The notes beneath the pieces are model-generated. The model ran no database searches, was not told where the DNA came from, and was given only the letters and a program-made list of their open reading frames with translations. 25,264 nt of DNA from positions 1-25,264 of the forward strand of contig JASGFP010000054.1 of assembly GCA_047605445.1 (NCBI GenBank), in the 5' to 3' direction. This stretch comes from JAJXWB01 sp047605445 (GTDB taxonomy: Bacteria; Pseudomonadota; Alphaproteobacteria; Rhizobiales; Beijerinckiaceae). The position numbers and the translations under genes are program-made. Shown piece after piece: positions 9,301-16,977 of the stretch (the first letter of the stretch is position 1; every line of letters starts with the position of its first letter).

Positions 9301-11878
9301 GCGTGACCTCGACAGCCTCGTTCTCCACGACCTCGATCGTCGCCTCGACACGGATGCCCTGCACCGTGCGCTCGAGGAAGAGGCGTGTTGGCGACAGGCG
9401 CTGCAGCTTCGTCGGTTCGCTGCCCGCGATCGGCGCCGAGCCGAGCGACCACAGATCGCCGTCGCCTTCGCGGAAGTAGATAAATTTGCCACGCGGCTGG
9501 CCCGGATCGTCCGGCTGGCGCGTGATGTCGATCGGGGCGCCGTTGCGCGCGTTGCGCTCCACACGGCTCACGCCCTGCCCGTCGTCATACCATTCGCTGG
9601 TCAGATAGCCGTTGGTCAGCACGAAGGGCTTGGACTCGGGCAGGCCGCCGACGCCGGTGCCATAGGCGGCCGCGCGTTTGCCGGTGACGGCGAGGCGGCG
9701 CAGCACCAGCGCGGCGAGGAACAGCGCGGCGGCCGCCGCGACGATGGCGTAGCCGAGCAGCAGGCTGAGCGTCGGCTGCGCGACGGCGCGCAGTTTTTCG
9801 GCGCCCGTCCACGCCTTGTCCCAATTGGCGCCGGCGGGAATGTAGAAAGGCAGAAGCAGCGGCATCCACGTGCCGAAGCGGCGCAGACCTTCGGGGATAG
9901 CGCGGCTCGTCTGCGCCTTGCCGAGAAAGCGCGCCGAGGATTCGTCCAGCGCGTCGCCGCCGACGAAAGACAGGTTGACCAGCGTCGCCACGCGCAGGCC
10001 CATGTGATCGAACCAGATCAGCACGCGCAGCCAGTCGTAGGCGAGCAGCCCGGTGAACACGGCGAGCGACCAGTCGACGAAAGCCTGATGCGGTTGGGTC
10101 GCCTGGATCAGCGTCGCGACGCCGGTGCGCACGAGGCCGTCCTGATTGTACCAGGCGGGATCGGGCACCGATTTCAGGAATGTGTAGATGATCGGCGCCA
10201 TCCACAGGCCCCAGCGCAGCACCAGGATGGCGTTGTCGACGAGCTGGCGGACGCCGTCCTCGCTGAACAATTTGCGCAGGGGCTTGAGATCCCACTTCAC
10301 CAGTGCGGTCAGGAAGAACAGGTTGATGGAGAAAAGCGGCGCGGCGAAAATCCACTGGATCACGCCCGACAGCGACTCGAGATAGAACGTCTTCACCGCG
10401 CCTTGCGCCGGCCCGAGGCTCGTCGTGCCCCAGCGCTGGAACAGCGGCGTGATGCCGTAATCGGCGATCGGACGGCCCCAGTGCGGGTAGAAGATTGCGG
10501 TGTAGACGTAGAACTTCGCCTGCACCGTATCGAGTTGCAGCGTGTCGAAATACCAGCCGAGCGCGCCGCCGACGAGACCGCCGAGCAAGCCGCCGAACAG
10601 GTAGACGCGCCAACTCGACAGGCGCTTTCGCCGGCGCAGCAGGATCGGCGCGAGATCGGACAGGAAATCTACGCCCGCATATGCCGCCGCGCCCGCCAGC
10701 GCGCCGAACAGGAAGCGCGCGCCGCCGTCGAGCGCCGGCGTATTGAGCGCGACCGCGATCCAGATGGCGCCGCCGACTGCGAGCCCGCGCATGTAATTCA
10801 GGGGTCGCTGATACTCGCGCACGAGACGGCCCCAGAACGGCGGCGTCGAATCCGTGCTCTCCATGATCGAGCGGCCGAGCGGATAGAACAGACAGCCGAC
10901 GATCATCGCGCCGATCACGCCCGTGGCGACGAAGGCGTCGAACAATTTGTCGTTCTGCGTGAAGGCGCCGACGGCGCCGACCAGCAACATGAACAGGAAG
11001 CCATAGACCGCGCCCTTGGCCGCGCCCGACGCCCAGGGCTTGCGCACCGCCGGTTCGATCGGCGGCTTGCCGTGCAGCAGATCCGTCACCGTCTGCGTGA
11101 TGAGATAGGTCTCGCCCCACAGGCCCGCCTGCGAGATCGCCGCCATGAGCGCGGTGAACAGAACGCCGAGCGCCGGCGGCAGCGACTGTGCGAAATTCAG
11201 CGAACCGTATGTCGCAATGTTCGGCGTGAACGAAGCGAAGATCGCCGCGCCGAACAGCATGGCGTGCAGGCCGAGCCCGCCCTGCGGACGCCGCCCGAGC
11301 GCGATCGAGGCGCCGGCGACGACCGCCTCGTTGAGCAGGATCAGGATCGGCGCGCGGCCGATCGCCGCCACGACGAAATAATCGAGCGGCGCGTGGAAGG
11401 TCAGCGTGCGCCCGAGATCGGCCGGCAGGTTGGAGCCGATGGCGAGGAACAGCGAAAAGACGAAGGGAATGAGCGCCAGCGCGAAATTGGCCGCCGCCTG
11501 CGGCCTGCGGCCCGAATACGCCATCATGATGAGAATTGAAGCGATATAGAGGCCTGCCGCGCAGGATGCGCCGACGGAGGTGAAGGCGAAGACCTCGCTC
11601 CAGGAGGCCGCCGCACGCCACAGGAACGCCTGCGGATTGCACAGGAGCGCATAGACGCCGACGACCAGCGCATCGAACCAGCCGACATGTGCGAGCGTCG
11701 TGAAGAAGCGCCCTTCCGGATTGACGAGCGCGAGGCCGAGCGCGGCTGCCGCGGCCGCGCCGAGCGCATTCTCCCATCCGCCCATGCCGGCTATGGCGAT
11801 GCTCGCGCCGAGCAGCAGCAATCCGGCCAGTAGCGCGAGTACGGGCGCTCCTCGTTCCTGTGTCGCGGCAATGGTCAT
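6398..11878 (-). CDS. Giant polytopic membrane protein with GH94-type glycoside phosphorylase-like domain
   Basis: A 1826-residue protein from ATG 11878; the frame is open to 12034, but the upstream codons look non-coding. Residues about 10-735 hold many hydrophobic segments (roughly 15 or more membrane helices). Then come two beta-sandwich repeats: one beginning FVLTNGYLTSEWYDDG near residue 750, and a second around SHVIANNHGAGAVMTAEGD near residue 1095. A C-terminal (alpha/alpha)6 part follows, with SGATGYRDQLQDVLPL, GAGDWDDGMN (Asp at residue 1535) and VRENGGQYSHGDSWFV. DWxDG is the GH94 motif that includes the catalytic acid; the usual Asn is Asp here. The layout matches the C-terminal part of cyclic beta-1,2-glucan synthase (NdvB/ChvB), but I see no GT84 glycosyltransferase domain. 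It may process or phosphorolyse a periplasmic or envelope glucan, or be inactive. Confidence 0.88.
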   Translation of the reverse strand: MTIAATQERGAPVLALLAGLLLLGASIAIAGMGGWENALGAAAAAALGLALVNPEGRFFTTLAHVGWFDALVVGVYALLCNPQAFLWRAAASWSEVFAFTSVGASCAAGLYIASILIMMAYSGRRPQAAANFALALIPFVFSLFLAIGSNLPADLGRTLTFHAPLDYFVVAAIGRAPILILLNEAVVAGASIALGRRPQGGLGLHAMLFGAAIFASFTPNIATYGSLNFAQSLPPALGVLFTALMAAISQAGLWGETYLITQTVTDLLHGKPPIEPAVRKPWASGAAKGAVYGFLFMLLVGAVGAFTQNDKLFDAFVATGVIGAMIVGCLFYPLGRSIMESTDSTPPFWGRLVREYQRPLNYMRGLAVGGAIWIAVALNTPALDGGARFLFGALAGAAAYAGVDFLSDLAPILLRRRKRLSSWRVYLFGGLLGGLVGGALGWYFDTLQLDTVQAKFYVYTAIFYPHWGRPIADYGITPLFQRWGTTSLGPAQGAVKTFYLESLSGVIQWIFAAPLFSINLFFLTALVKWDLKPLRKLFSEDGVRQLVDNAILVLRWGLWMAPIIYTFLKSVPDPAWYNQDGLVRTGVATLIQATQPHQAFVDWSLAVFTGLLAYDWLRVLIWFDHMGLRVATLVNLSFVGGDALDESSARFLGKAQTSRAIPEGLRRFGTWMPLLLPFYIPAGANWDKAWTGAEKLRAVAQPTLSLLLGYAIVAAAAALFLAALVLRRLAVTGKRAAAYGTGVGGLPESKPFVLTNGYLTSEWYDDGQGVSRVERNARNGAPIDITRQPDDPGQPRGKFIYFREGDGDLWSLGSAPIAGSEPTKLQRLSPTRLFLERTVQGIRVEATIEVVENEAVEVTRLKIVNIEKRARRISIATLREWVVNESGAERRDAAYNALHVGTWFMNAPAAIIVQNRLLKTPHLRQSQRRMSHEVAFHAAGPGETGDVRLIGYEDMKSRFYGLGTPADPDALLGRAPMRDVADEGLLYSFEPCGVLSFEARIAPESAAELVIVDGWAKDFATAVECIAQHLNADAPSAQELARVETHARTLLPAPALPGAAATFGADGKTLTVTPGLPRPYSHVIANNHGAGAVMTAEGDIFTFTVNARQNSLTPFRMGEGRYGPSGQAIYVHDLASGDTDCATFAPLRRKDGKYEAEFGLGYVVYRRTRADLDLELTVFAPPGRTCETNILRIVNKTAGDRIFNVAPIAEIALDETMVESQGSIQIKTDDNGCALYFRNPKNHFAKGWAFASTSLAAEFAETSRERAIGPNSGGVPYMVEHSHPVLSNARRQRTVAAFCGPVEVKAGGEATVVFSLGQTGGLEEAAHFAEKARGVGWATHMLGETKKFWTEALGVLRIETNQPEFDRLVNDWLPYQLLASRLWGRTGPAQRSGATGYRDQLQDVLPLVFIAPELTRRQILLHAARQFIEGDAVKWWHTAPGGGTGLADRTIASDPHLWLPFVTLRYVAATGDDAVLDVETGFIETAHLPKGVESNADVPLPSRESAKLFDHCRLAIEWTLARFGRNGLPLMGAGDWDDGMNLIGLEGKGESVWVGFFLHGILVDFAKLCDRRGKRDLAARYRDTAARLRDALDKCWRGDRYLRAFADSGKEVTPMSAMVASWPVISRAVDFSRGVESVEKALNVLERPDRILLVNPHYDEQSDPFPGRSAEYPPGVRENGGQYSHGDSWFVDALTMLAEQAQAKGDANEAARLYARAYKCWFEISPLSKYATPEAAERYGLPPHQQAADVYEGPGYEGRGGWAWYTGSAARMMISAYALLGLQLDKGEFSLRADAFDPKGVLQLKRVTYKGKVYAPAAEARTTETA

Positions 11879-12078
11879 CGGGTCTTCGCCTGTCCCTCTG
11901 TCATGGCGACGACGCTCCCCCGGGACGTCCCGCGCCAAGCGCTCATTGCGAGCCGCGCGCTCTCGGGCGCGCTGATTCGCACGCCCCACTATACCGGGCC
12001 GTCTCGGCGGGCCACATTGCCCCGGCGGCCGCAATCCTCTAGTTCCTTCACAAAACCAGCGTCAACGGAGCGATCTCC

Positions 12079-13086
12079 ATGCCCGCACTGCCCACAAAAA
12101 TGCGTCAGGTGATCTTCGACGGCGCGGGCGGCCCGGAAGTGGTCAAACTTGCAGAAGCAGACGTTCCCGCGGCCGGCCCTGGCAAGGTTCTGGTCGAGGT
12201 CGCAGCCTTCGGCATCAACCGGCCCGATTGCGCGCAGCGCGCCGGCGCCTATCCGCCGCCGCCCGGCGAAACGCAGGTGCCCGGCCTCGAGATCGCCGGG
12301 CGCGTCGTCGCGCTCGGACCGGACGTCGACAATCTGAAGGTGGGCGACGAAATCTGCGCGCTCGTCGGCTCCGGCGGCTATGCCGAATATGCGCTGGCCG
12401 ACGCCGCGCTCTGCCTGCCGCGTCCGAAGGCGCTCTCCATGCTGGAGGCCGCCGGCGTTCCGGAAAACTACTTCACCGTCTACGACAATGTTTTCACGCG
12501 CGGTCGGCTGGCGAAGGACGAAACGCTGCTGGTGCACGGCGGCTCCTCCGGCATTGGCTCGACCGCCATCCAGCTTGCGAAGCATCTCGGCGCAAAAGTG
12601 ATCGCGACGGCGGGCTCGGCAGAAAAATGCGATTTCTGCCGCTCCATCGGCGCCGACTACGCCATCGACTACCGCACGCAGGATTTCGTCGCCGAGGTTC
12701 AGCAGATCACCGGCAAGCGCGGCGTCGACGTCGTTCTCGACATGGTCGGCGGCCCGTATATCCCCAAGAATATCTCGGTCCTCGCGCTCGAGGGCCGGTT
12801 GGTGCAGATTGCATTCCTGCAGGGACCGATGGTGGAGAAGTTCAACTTCCTCCCCGTGATGGTCAAGCGCCTGACGCTGACCGGCTCGACGCTGCGCCCG
12901 CGCACGCTGGCGCAGAAGGCGGCGGTGGCGGCGGCATTGCGCGAAAAAGTCTGGCCTCTGCTCGACAGCGGCGCGGTCAAGCCGCTGATCCACGCGACCT
13001 TCCCGATGGAACAAGCCCGCGAGGCGCATGCGCTGATGGAAAGCTCCGCGCATCTCGGCAAGATCATGGTGACGACCGGCAGATAG
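12079..13086 (+). CDS. NADPH:quinone oxidoreductase-like MDR family protein
   Basis: A 335-residue medium-chain dehydrogenase/reductase without structural zinc ligands. Landmarks are the N-terminal GINRPDCAQRAGAYPPPPG, VPGLEIAGRV near residue 68, the NADPH-binding HGGSSGIGSTAIQLAK from residue 153, and VVLDMVGG around residue 220. GxxG followed by a Ser-rich loop is typical of the quinone oxidoreductase / TP53I3 (PIG3) group, which reduces quinones or alpha,beta-enones with NADPH. The physiological substrate cannot be read from the sequence. A CGGAG site lies 8 bases upstream of the ATG. The gene diverges from the GH94 gene across a 200-bp region and is followed 46 bp later by a small exported protein gene. 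Confidence 0.92.
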   Translation: MPALPTKMRQVIFDGAGGPEVVKLAEADVPAAGPGKVLVEVAAFGINRPDCAQRAGAYPPPPGETQVPGLEIAGRVVALGPDVDNLKVGDEICALVGSGGYAEYALADAALCLPRPKALSMLEAAGVPENYFTVYDNVFTRGRLAKDETLLVHGGSSGIGSTAIQLAKHLGAKVIATAGSAEKCDFCRSIGADYAIDYRTQDFVAEVQQITGKRGVDVVLDMVGGPYIPKNISVLALEGRLVQIAFLQGPMVEKFNFLPVMVKRLTLTGSTLRPRTLAQKAAVAAALREKVWPLLDSGAVKPLIHATFPMEQAREAHALMESSAHLGKIMVTTGR

Positions 13087-13132
13087 CGGAACCATCGGCG
13101 CATGGCGCGGTTTCCTTTCAAAGGATTTCGAC

Positions 13133-13399
13133 ATGCGCAAACTCAGCGTCACGCTCGCCTTCGCTTCGCTTCTGGTCGCGGGATCTGCGTTCGCCGCCAG
13201 CGATCTCAATCCGCCGGAGACCAGAGACGGGCCTCCTGAAGCGCGCCACAACGTGCAGGAGAAAGGCAAGGGCGCCGTCATCAAGCCCCCGGCCAACGTC
13301 GATCCCGAGATGGTGACGAAGCCGCCGCCGACGGCCGGCACGATGCCCGTCATTCCGCCGCCCACGGAAAAGAACGGAAAGAAAATCGTTCCGAAATAG
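13133..13399 (+). CDS. Small exported Pro-rich protein
   Basis: An 88-residue protein with a clear signal peptide (MRKLSVTLAFASLLVAGSAFA, cleavage after residue 21). The mature part is 67 residues, rich in Pro and Lys (LNPPETRDGPPEARH, IKPPANVDPE, VTKPPPTAG, VIPPPTEKNGKK), with no Cys and no obvious fold, so it is probably disordered in the periplasm. An AAAGGA site 7 bases before the ATG supports this start. It follows the quinone oxidoreductase gene by 46 bp and converges on the CoA-transferase gene, with 25 bp between stops. Function unknown; a low-complexity periplasmic or envelope-associated protein is the best description. Confidence 0.75.
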   Translation: MRKLSVTLAFASLLVAGSAFAASDLNPPETRDGPPEARHNVQEKGKGAVIKPPANVDPEMVTKPPPTAGTMPVIPPPTEKNGKKIVPK

Positions 13400-13424
13400 C
13401 CGTCGGCGCGATCCGGGCCGCTGG

Positions 13425-14621
13425 CTACACGACCGTCTTGGCCGCGCGCATCCGCGCGATCGCATCGGCGTCGAAGCCGATCTCGCGCAGCACCTCGTCC
13501 GTATGCTGCCCGAGTTCCGGCGCCATGCGCGGCGGGACCTTGCTCTCGCCGCTGATCCAAATCGGCGAATTGACGGTCTTCAGATCGCTGTCTTCGAATG
13601 GAACGATCACGTCGTTGAGCAATGCTTGCGGATCGTGCGGCACGTCCGTGACCGGCGCGACGATCTCGAACAATATGCCGCGCGCATTCAGCCTCTCGCG
13701 CCAGTCGGCGCGATCGCGCGTTCCGAACGCGGCGTCCAGTTCGTCGATCAGCGCGCGCGCATGGGCGAGGCGATCGGGCTTGGTGCGGAAGCGCGGGTCG
13801 TCGGCGAGGTCTGGCCGCTCGATGCAGGCGACGAGTTCGGGCCACAGGCGATCCTCGTTGTGGATCGACAGGATCAGCCATTGCCCGTCGCGGCACTGGT
13901 AGAAAGTGGCGAGCGCGTTGCTCGCCATTTCGCGAGGCTTCGGCGCCGGAAACTCCGCGCCGCACAGCGCCGCCTGTACCAGAAAGGCGTTGGCCCACAC
14001 GCCGCTCGCGATCAGGGACGACGAAACCTCCGCGCCCCGTCCGGTCTTCTCGCGGCGATAGAGAGCCATGAGAATGCCCGAGAGCATCGCCAGCGCGGTC
14101 GGATGATCGCCCATGCCGCCGGTCGAGCGCGCGGGCGGGCTGCCGGCGGCGCGCACGGCGTCCATCATGCCGGAACGCGCCCACCAGGCCGTGGTGTCGA
14201 AGCCGGGCTTTTCGGCTTCGGGCCCCTTTTCGCCATAGCCGGTGAAGGAGGCGTAGATCAGCCGCGGATTGATCTTCTCCAGCGTGGCGAAATCGAAACC
14301 GAGTTTTTCACGCACGCGCACGGGATAATTGGTGATGAAAATATCCGCGTCGGCGACGAGACGACGCAGGATTTCCTTGCCTTCGGCGCTCGCGAGATCG
14401 ACGGCGACGCTGCGCTTGTTGCGCGAGTCGACGATCCACGGAAAATTATGCTCCGTCGCGGGCTGTCCTGGCGCGGACGCCGTTTGCCGATAGGCGTCGC
14501 CGGTCGGCGGCTCGACCTTGATGACGTCGGCGCCGAAATCCGACAGCACGGTAGCGGCAGCGGGCGCGGCGATGAAACTCGCGCAATCGATGATCTTCAG
14601 GCCGTCGAAGAGATGCTTCAT
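13425..14621 (-). CDS. Class III (CaiB/BaiF-type) CoA-transferase
   Basis: A 398-residue protein from ATG 14621, preceded by GAGG 4 bases upstream; the frame extends to 14699 inside the preceding gene, but MKHLFDGLKIIDCASFIAAP is the usual family start. Family landmarks are VLSDFGADVIKVEPPTGD near residue 25, DSRNKRSVAVDL near 65, ASFTGYGEKGP near 124, GGMGDHPTALAM near 168 with the expected catalytic aspartate at D172, and HREKTGRG-like YRREKTGRGAEV near 188. These enzymes move CoA between an acyl-CoA and a free carboxylic acid via a mixed anhydride on Asp. The substrate is unknown. It is 4 bp downstream of the crotonase gene, so the two are co-transcribed and probably act on the same CoA thioester. 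Confidence 0.93.
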   Translation of the reverse strand: MKHLFDGLKIIDCASFIAAPAAATVLSDFGADVIKVEPPTGDAYRQTASAPGQPATEHNFPWIVDSRNKRSVAVDLASAEGKEILRRLVADADIFITNYPVRVREKLGFDFATLEKINPRLIYASFTGYGEKGPEAEKPGFDTTAWWARSGMMDAVRAAGSPPARSTGGMGDHPTALAMLSGILMALYRREKTGRGAEVSSSLIASGVWANAFLVQAALCGAEFPAPKPREMASNALATFYQCRDGQWLILSIHNEDRLWPELVACIERPDLADDPRFRTKPDRLAHARALIDELDAAFGTRDRADWRERLNARGILFEIVAPVTDVPHDPQALLNDVIVPFEDSDLKTVNSPIWISGESKVPPRMAPELGQHTDEVLREIGFDADAIARMRAAKTVV

Positions 14622-14625
14622 CGCC

Positions 14626-15405
14626 TCAGCGGCCCTTCCACTGCGGCGCGCGCTTCGCAAGAAACGAGTCGATCCCCTCGCGAAAATCCTGCGATCCATA
14701 GCAGAGGCCCACGAGATCGTCGTCCGGCGGCAGCGTCTGCGCAGCGGCTATGCGGCGCAAAGCCTCCTTGGTGGCGCGCAATGTCAACGGCGCATTGCCC
14801 GCGACCGTCGCGGTCAATTCGCGCGCGCGCCGCATCAGCGTCGCGTGATCGTCGACCAGTTCGTTGACGACGCCAACCGACAGGGCTTCCTCCGCCTCCA
14901 TCAGTCGCGCGGTGAAGAACAGGTCCTTCACCCGCGCGGGACCGATCAGATGCGCCAGTCGCGCATAATTGGCGACCGACAGGCAATTGCCGAGCCTGCG
15001 CGCGATCGGAAAGCCGAACTTCAGCGATCGCGTGGCGATCCGCAGGTCGCAGCAGGCTGCGATCGCCGCGCCGCCGCCGGTGCAGGCGCCGGCTATCGCC
15101 GCGATCGTCGGCACGGCGAGCGTCTCGAGCGCCGACAGCACGCGCTCGATCTTCGCCTCGTAGGCGAGCCCGTCGTCGGCCGTCTGCACGCTGTGGAATT
15201 CGGCGATGTCCGTCCCCGCCGCAAACGCCTTGTCGCCGGCGCCAGTGATGAGCACGGCGCGCAGCGTAGGCTCGCGCGACGCCTTTTCGCAGAATCCCAG
15301 CAATCGCTCGTACATCGAAAACGTCAGCGCATTGCGCTGGCGCGGCCGGTTGAGCGTCACCTCTGCGACGCCATCATGGATTTCGACGTGAAGATTCTCG
15401 GTCAT
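14626..15405 (-). CDS. Crotonase-fold (enoyl-CoA hydratase/isomerase family) protein lacking catalytic glutamates
   Basis: A 259-residue crotonase. ATG 15405 has AGAGGA 6-7 bases upstream; the open frame to 15525 looks non-coding. Oxyanion-hole and CoA-binding landmarks are present: KAFAAGTDIAEF near residue 59 and IAGACTGGGAAIAACCDL near 104. The two glutamates that perform hydration in enoyl-CoA hydratase (GGGCEL and FGQPE in the rat enzyme) align with Ala114 (GGGAAI) and Ile134 (KFGFPI). The protein may therefore be an isomerase, a dehalogenase-, hydrolase- or decarboxylase-like crotonase, or a binding protein, rather than a standard hydratase. It is 4 bp upstream of a class III CoA-transferase on the same strand and is likely translated with it. 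Confidence 0.92.
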   Translation of the reverse strand: MTENLHVEIHDGVAEVTLNRPRQRNALTFSMYERLLGFCEKASREPTLRAVLITGAGDKAFAAGTDIAEFHSVQTADDGLAYEAKIERVLSALETLAVPTIAAIAGACTGGGAAIAACCDLRIATRSLKFGFPIARRLGNCLSVANYARLAHLIGPARVKDLFFTARLMEAEEALSVGVVNELVDDHATLMRRARELTATVAGNAPLTLRATKEALRRIAAAQTLPPDDDLVGLCYGSQDFREGIDSFLAKRAPQWKGR

Positions 15406-15484
15406 GCGCTTCCTCTGATGACAGATTGCCTCCGCTGGCGCCCGGGCGCAAACTACGCCAGCGCATGGGAGACAGGCGCCATGA

Positions 15485-15640
15485 GTGACCTTCGCGCAGA
15501 TCAAGGCGACGATCCTCGACAACATGAAAGCTGCGCCGGGTCAGGACGGCGACCTCACGTTTGCGGAGGTCGACGCCGTGACGGCCTACGTCTGGGCGCT
15601 GGCGCACCAGGAGCGGATGAACAAGCAGGCCGCGCGCTGA
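15485..15640 (+). CDS. Possible small gene or gene remnant (51 residues)
   Basis: GTG 15485 opens a 51-residue frame (MTFAQIKATILDNMKAAPG...) directly after an in-frame TGA, with a GGGAG stretch about 14 bases upstream. The middle reads GQDGDLTFAEVDAVTAYVWAL, which resembles either the second half of an EF-hand loop or the last helix of a small c-type cytochrome, but no CxxCH heme site is present. Amino-acid composition looks coding. It could be a real short protein or the 3' end of a broken gene. It lies between the divergent crotonase gene and the exported protein at 15687. Confidence 0.38.
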   Translation: MTFAQIKATILDNMKAAPGQDGDLTFAEVDAVTAYVWALAHQERMNKQAAR

Positions 15641-15686
15641 GCGTCCGCCTGCTTAGGCGACCCTCGAGGGACCGGAGTTTTGCACG

Positions 15687-16118
15687 ATGATTGGGTTCCG
15701 CGGCCTGCCTGGCGTTCTGCCCGTCCTGATTTTCTTTTCAGGCGCCCTCGACGCGGCGCCGCTGGCCGCGACATCGCTCTACCGCGAAAAGGCGCGGGAC
15801 TGCCGCGCCGTCGATCTCGCGAACTGGTCGCATCCGACGCGCACCGTGATGGAGACGTCGCGCGTTGAAATCCACAAGGTCGAATTGTGCAATGGCGGCG
15901 TCTATCCCGTCTTCACTGTCGGCCTGCCCGGCGATCCAATGGTCGGGATCAACGACGCCTATTACAACAAGCTCAACGCGCGCATGGCCGAAGCGAACGG
16001 TTGGCATTCCTACGCTTTCGTCGATTCAAGCCGGGGCGTCGTGATCTATGTCGATGTCTCGCGCAAGAACGCCCTGACGCTGGAGTATGAAGAATTCGAC
16101 ACGCCGCGGGCTAGATGA
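15687..16118 (+). CDS. Exported small protein of unknown function
   Basis: A 143-residue protein starting MIGFRGLPGVLPVLIFFSGALDAAP, a signal peptide with cleavage near residue 23, and a CGGAG site 10 bases before the ATG. The mature part has two Cys (RDCRAVDL and VELCNGGVYPVF), likely a disulfide, and short strands such as VVIYVDVSRKNALTLEYEEF. No family is recognised; it is probably a small periplasmic protein. It converges on the 63-residue gene at 16111-16302, overlapping by 8 bp. Confidence 0.7.
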   Translation: MIGFRGLPGVLPVLIFFSGALDAAPLAATSLYREKARDCRAVDLANWSHPTRTVMETSRVEIHKVELCNGGVYPVFTVGLPGDPMVGINDAYYNKLNARMAEANGWHSYAFVDSSRGVVIYVDVSRKNALTLEYEEFDTPRAR

Positions 16119-16302
16119 AGGCTTCGCCGCTCTCGTCGTATTCCTCCGTGGCGGCTGCCAGCTTTGGCACCGTCACGACGAGCGTAAGGTCGAGCGCGAC
16201 CTCGTTCACGGCGCCTTCGAATTCCATTCGCGCGACATGACGGCCCAGGCCCGGATTGCGGAAATCCTCTTCGATGACGAGAGTCCGGAGTTCTAGCGGC
16301 AT
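16111..16302 (-). CDS. Small protein of unknown function (63 residues)
   Basis: ATG 16302 is preceded by GAAGGA 7-8 bases upstream, a good ribosome binding site, which favours this start over the longer frame to 16449 whose first 49 residues look non-coding. The protein (MPLELRTLVIEEDFRNPGLG..., later MEFEGAVNEVALDLTLVVTV) is acidic, predicted to form beta strands, and has no signal peptide or Cys. No family recognised. It overlaps the exported-protein gene on the other strand tail to tail by 8 bp. Confidence 0.6.
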   Translation of the reverse strand: MPLELRTLVIEEDFRNPGLGRHVARMEFEGAVNEVALDLTLVVTVPKLAAATEEYDESGEAFI

Positions 16303-16527
16303 GGCGCCGTCCTTCGTTTGCGCAAGGGGCGCGGCGTCGGCGTGAAAGGCGCCGGCGGGCGTGCGCGGGGCGCTGCGCCTGGTTCCGGCCCTGAGCGAAC
16401 AGGAAGTCCACCGGCCACGCGGCCTGCCCTGACAATCAATGGTCTGCAATGCTCGTCAATGTATCGAACGCGGGCGTCAGGCGATTGTCGCAATGCGCCA
16501 GCTTCATGATCCGCTGAGCCACGCAAT

Positions 16528-16977
16528 CTATGGCGCCGCGCGTTCGGCCGCCGCATTCCCAATATCCACGACGCTGGTCCGCCGGGCCCGCCCCGTATCG
16601 ATCGCCAGAATTACATCGCCGTAGCGCTGCGCGAACAAGGCCCAGCTCGGCACGGCGCGCACATCGAAAGTCACCTCGCGCTCGGCGAGCAGTTCCCGCA
16701 TCACGGCGAGCGGAACGGCAGCCGGACGTAGGGTCTCGAGATAGCGCAAGGACAATTTGTCACCCTCCTCGACCGCCACCTTCTGCGCCTCCCCCACCGT
16801 CGCGCCGGCCGGAAAGGAATCCACCAGAAATCGCACGAGCTTCTCGACCTTCGCATCGGCGCGCCCCCGGCTGGCGGGGTCCTCGCGCCCCAGCCGCTCC
16901 CGCCAGGCGGCAAGCACCTCGCAAGAAATTTCGCATGCCGTTTGAATGGCGGCGCGGCGACCGTCCGATAGGTTCAT
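16528..16977 (-). CDS. Hypothetical cytoplasmic protein
   Basis: A 149-residue protein (MNLSDGRRAAIQTACEIS...). ATG 16977 has GAGGA about 9 bases upstream. It has a helical N-terminal half with many charged residues and a C-terminal part RAVPSWALFAQRYGDVILAIDTGRARRTSVVDIG that looks like a beta-strand domain; no signal peptide or membrane segment. Codon use is like the neighbouring genes, so it is probably real. No family recognised. A minus-strand ORF at 16974-17282 ends in an ATGA overlap with its start. Confidence 0.65.
   Translation of the reverse strand: MNLSDGRRAAIQTACEISCEVLAAWRERLGREDPASRGRADAKVEKLVRFLVDSFPAGATVGEAQKVAVEEGDKLSLRYLETLRPAAVPLAVMRELLAEREVTFDVRAVPSWALFAQRYGDVILAIDTGRARRTSVVDIGNAAAERAAP

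Noticed and set aside
7568..11539. A 1323-residue plus-strand open frame opposite the GH94 gene
   Set aside because: It is the antisense shadow of a high-GC gene: Arg/Ala/Glu/Gln-rich with no recognisable domain, while the minus strand gives clear membrane and GH94 motifs.
11903..12000. A plus-strand stretch (ALIASRALSGALIRTPHYTG) resembling the start of threonine dehydratase
   Set aside because: Only about 20 residues look similar and the frame decays at once; in this GC-rich intergenic region chance is as likely. A search with this stretch could settle it.
16455..16467. The string AATGTATCGAACG shared with position about 1578
   Set aside because: A single 13-base match with no flanking similarity or repeat structure is not convincing.
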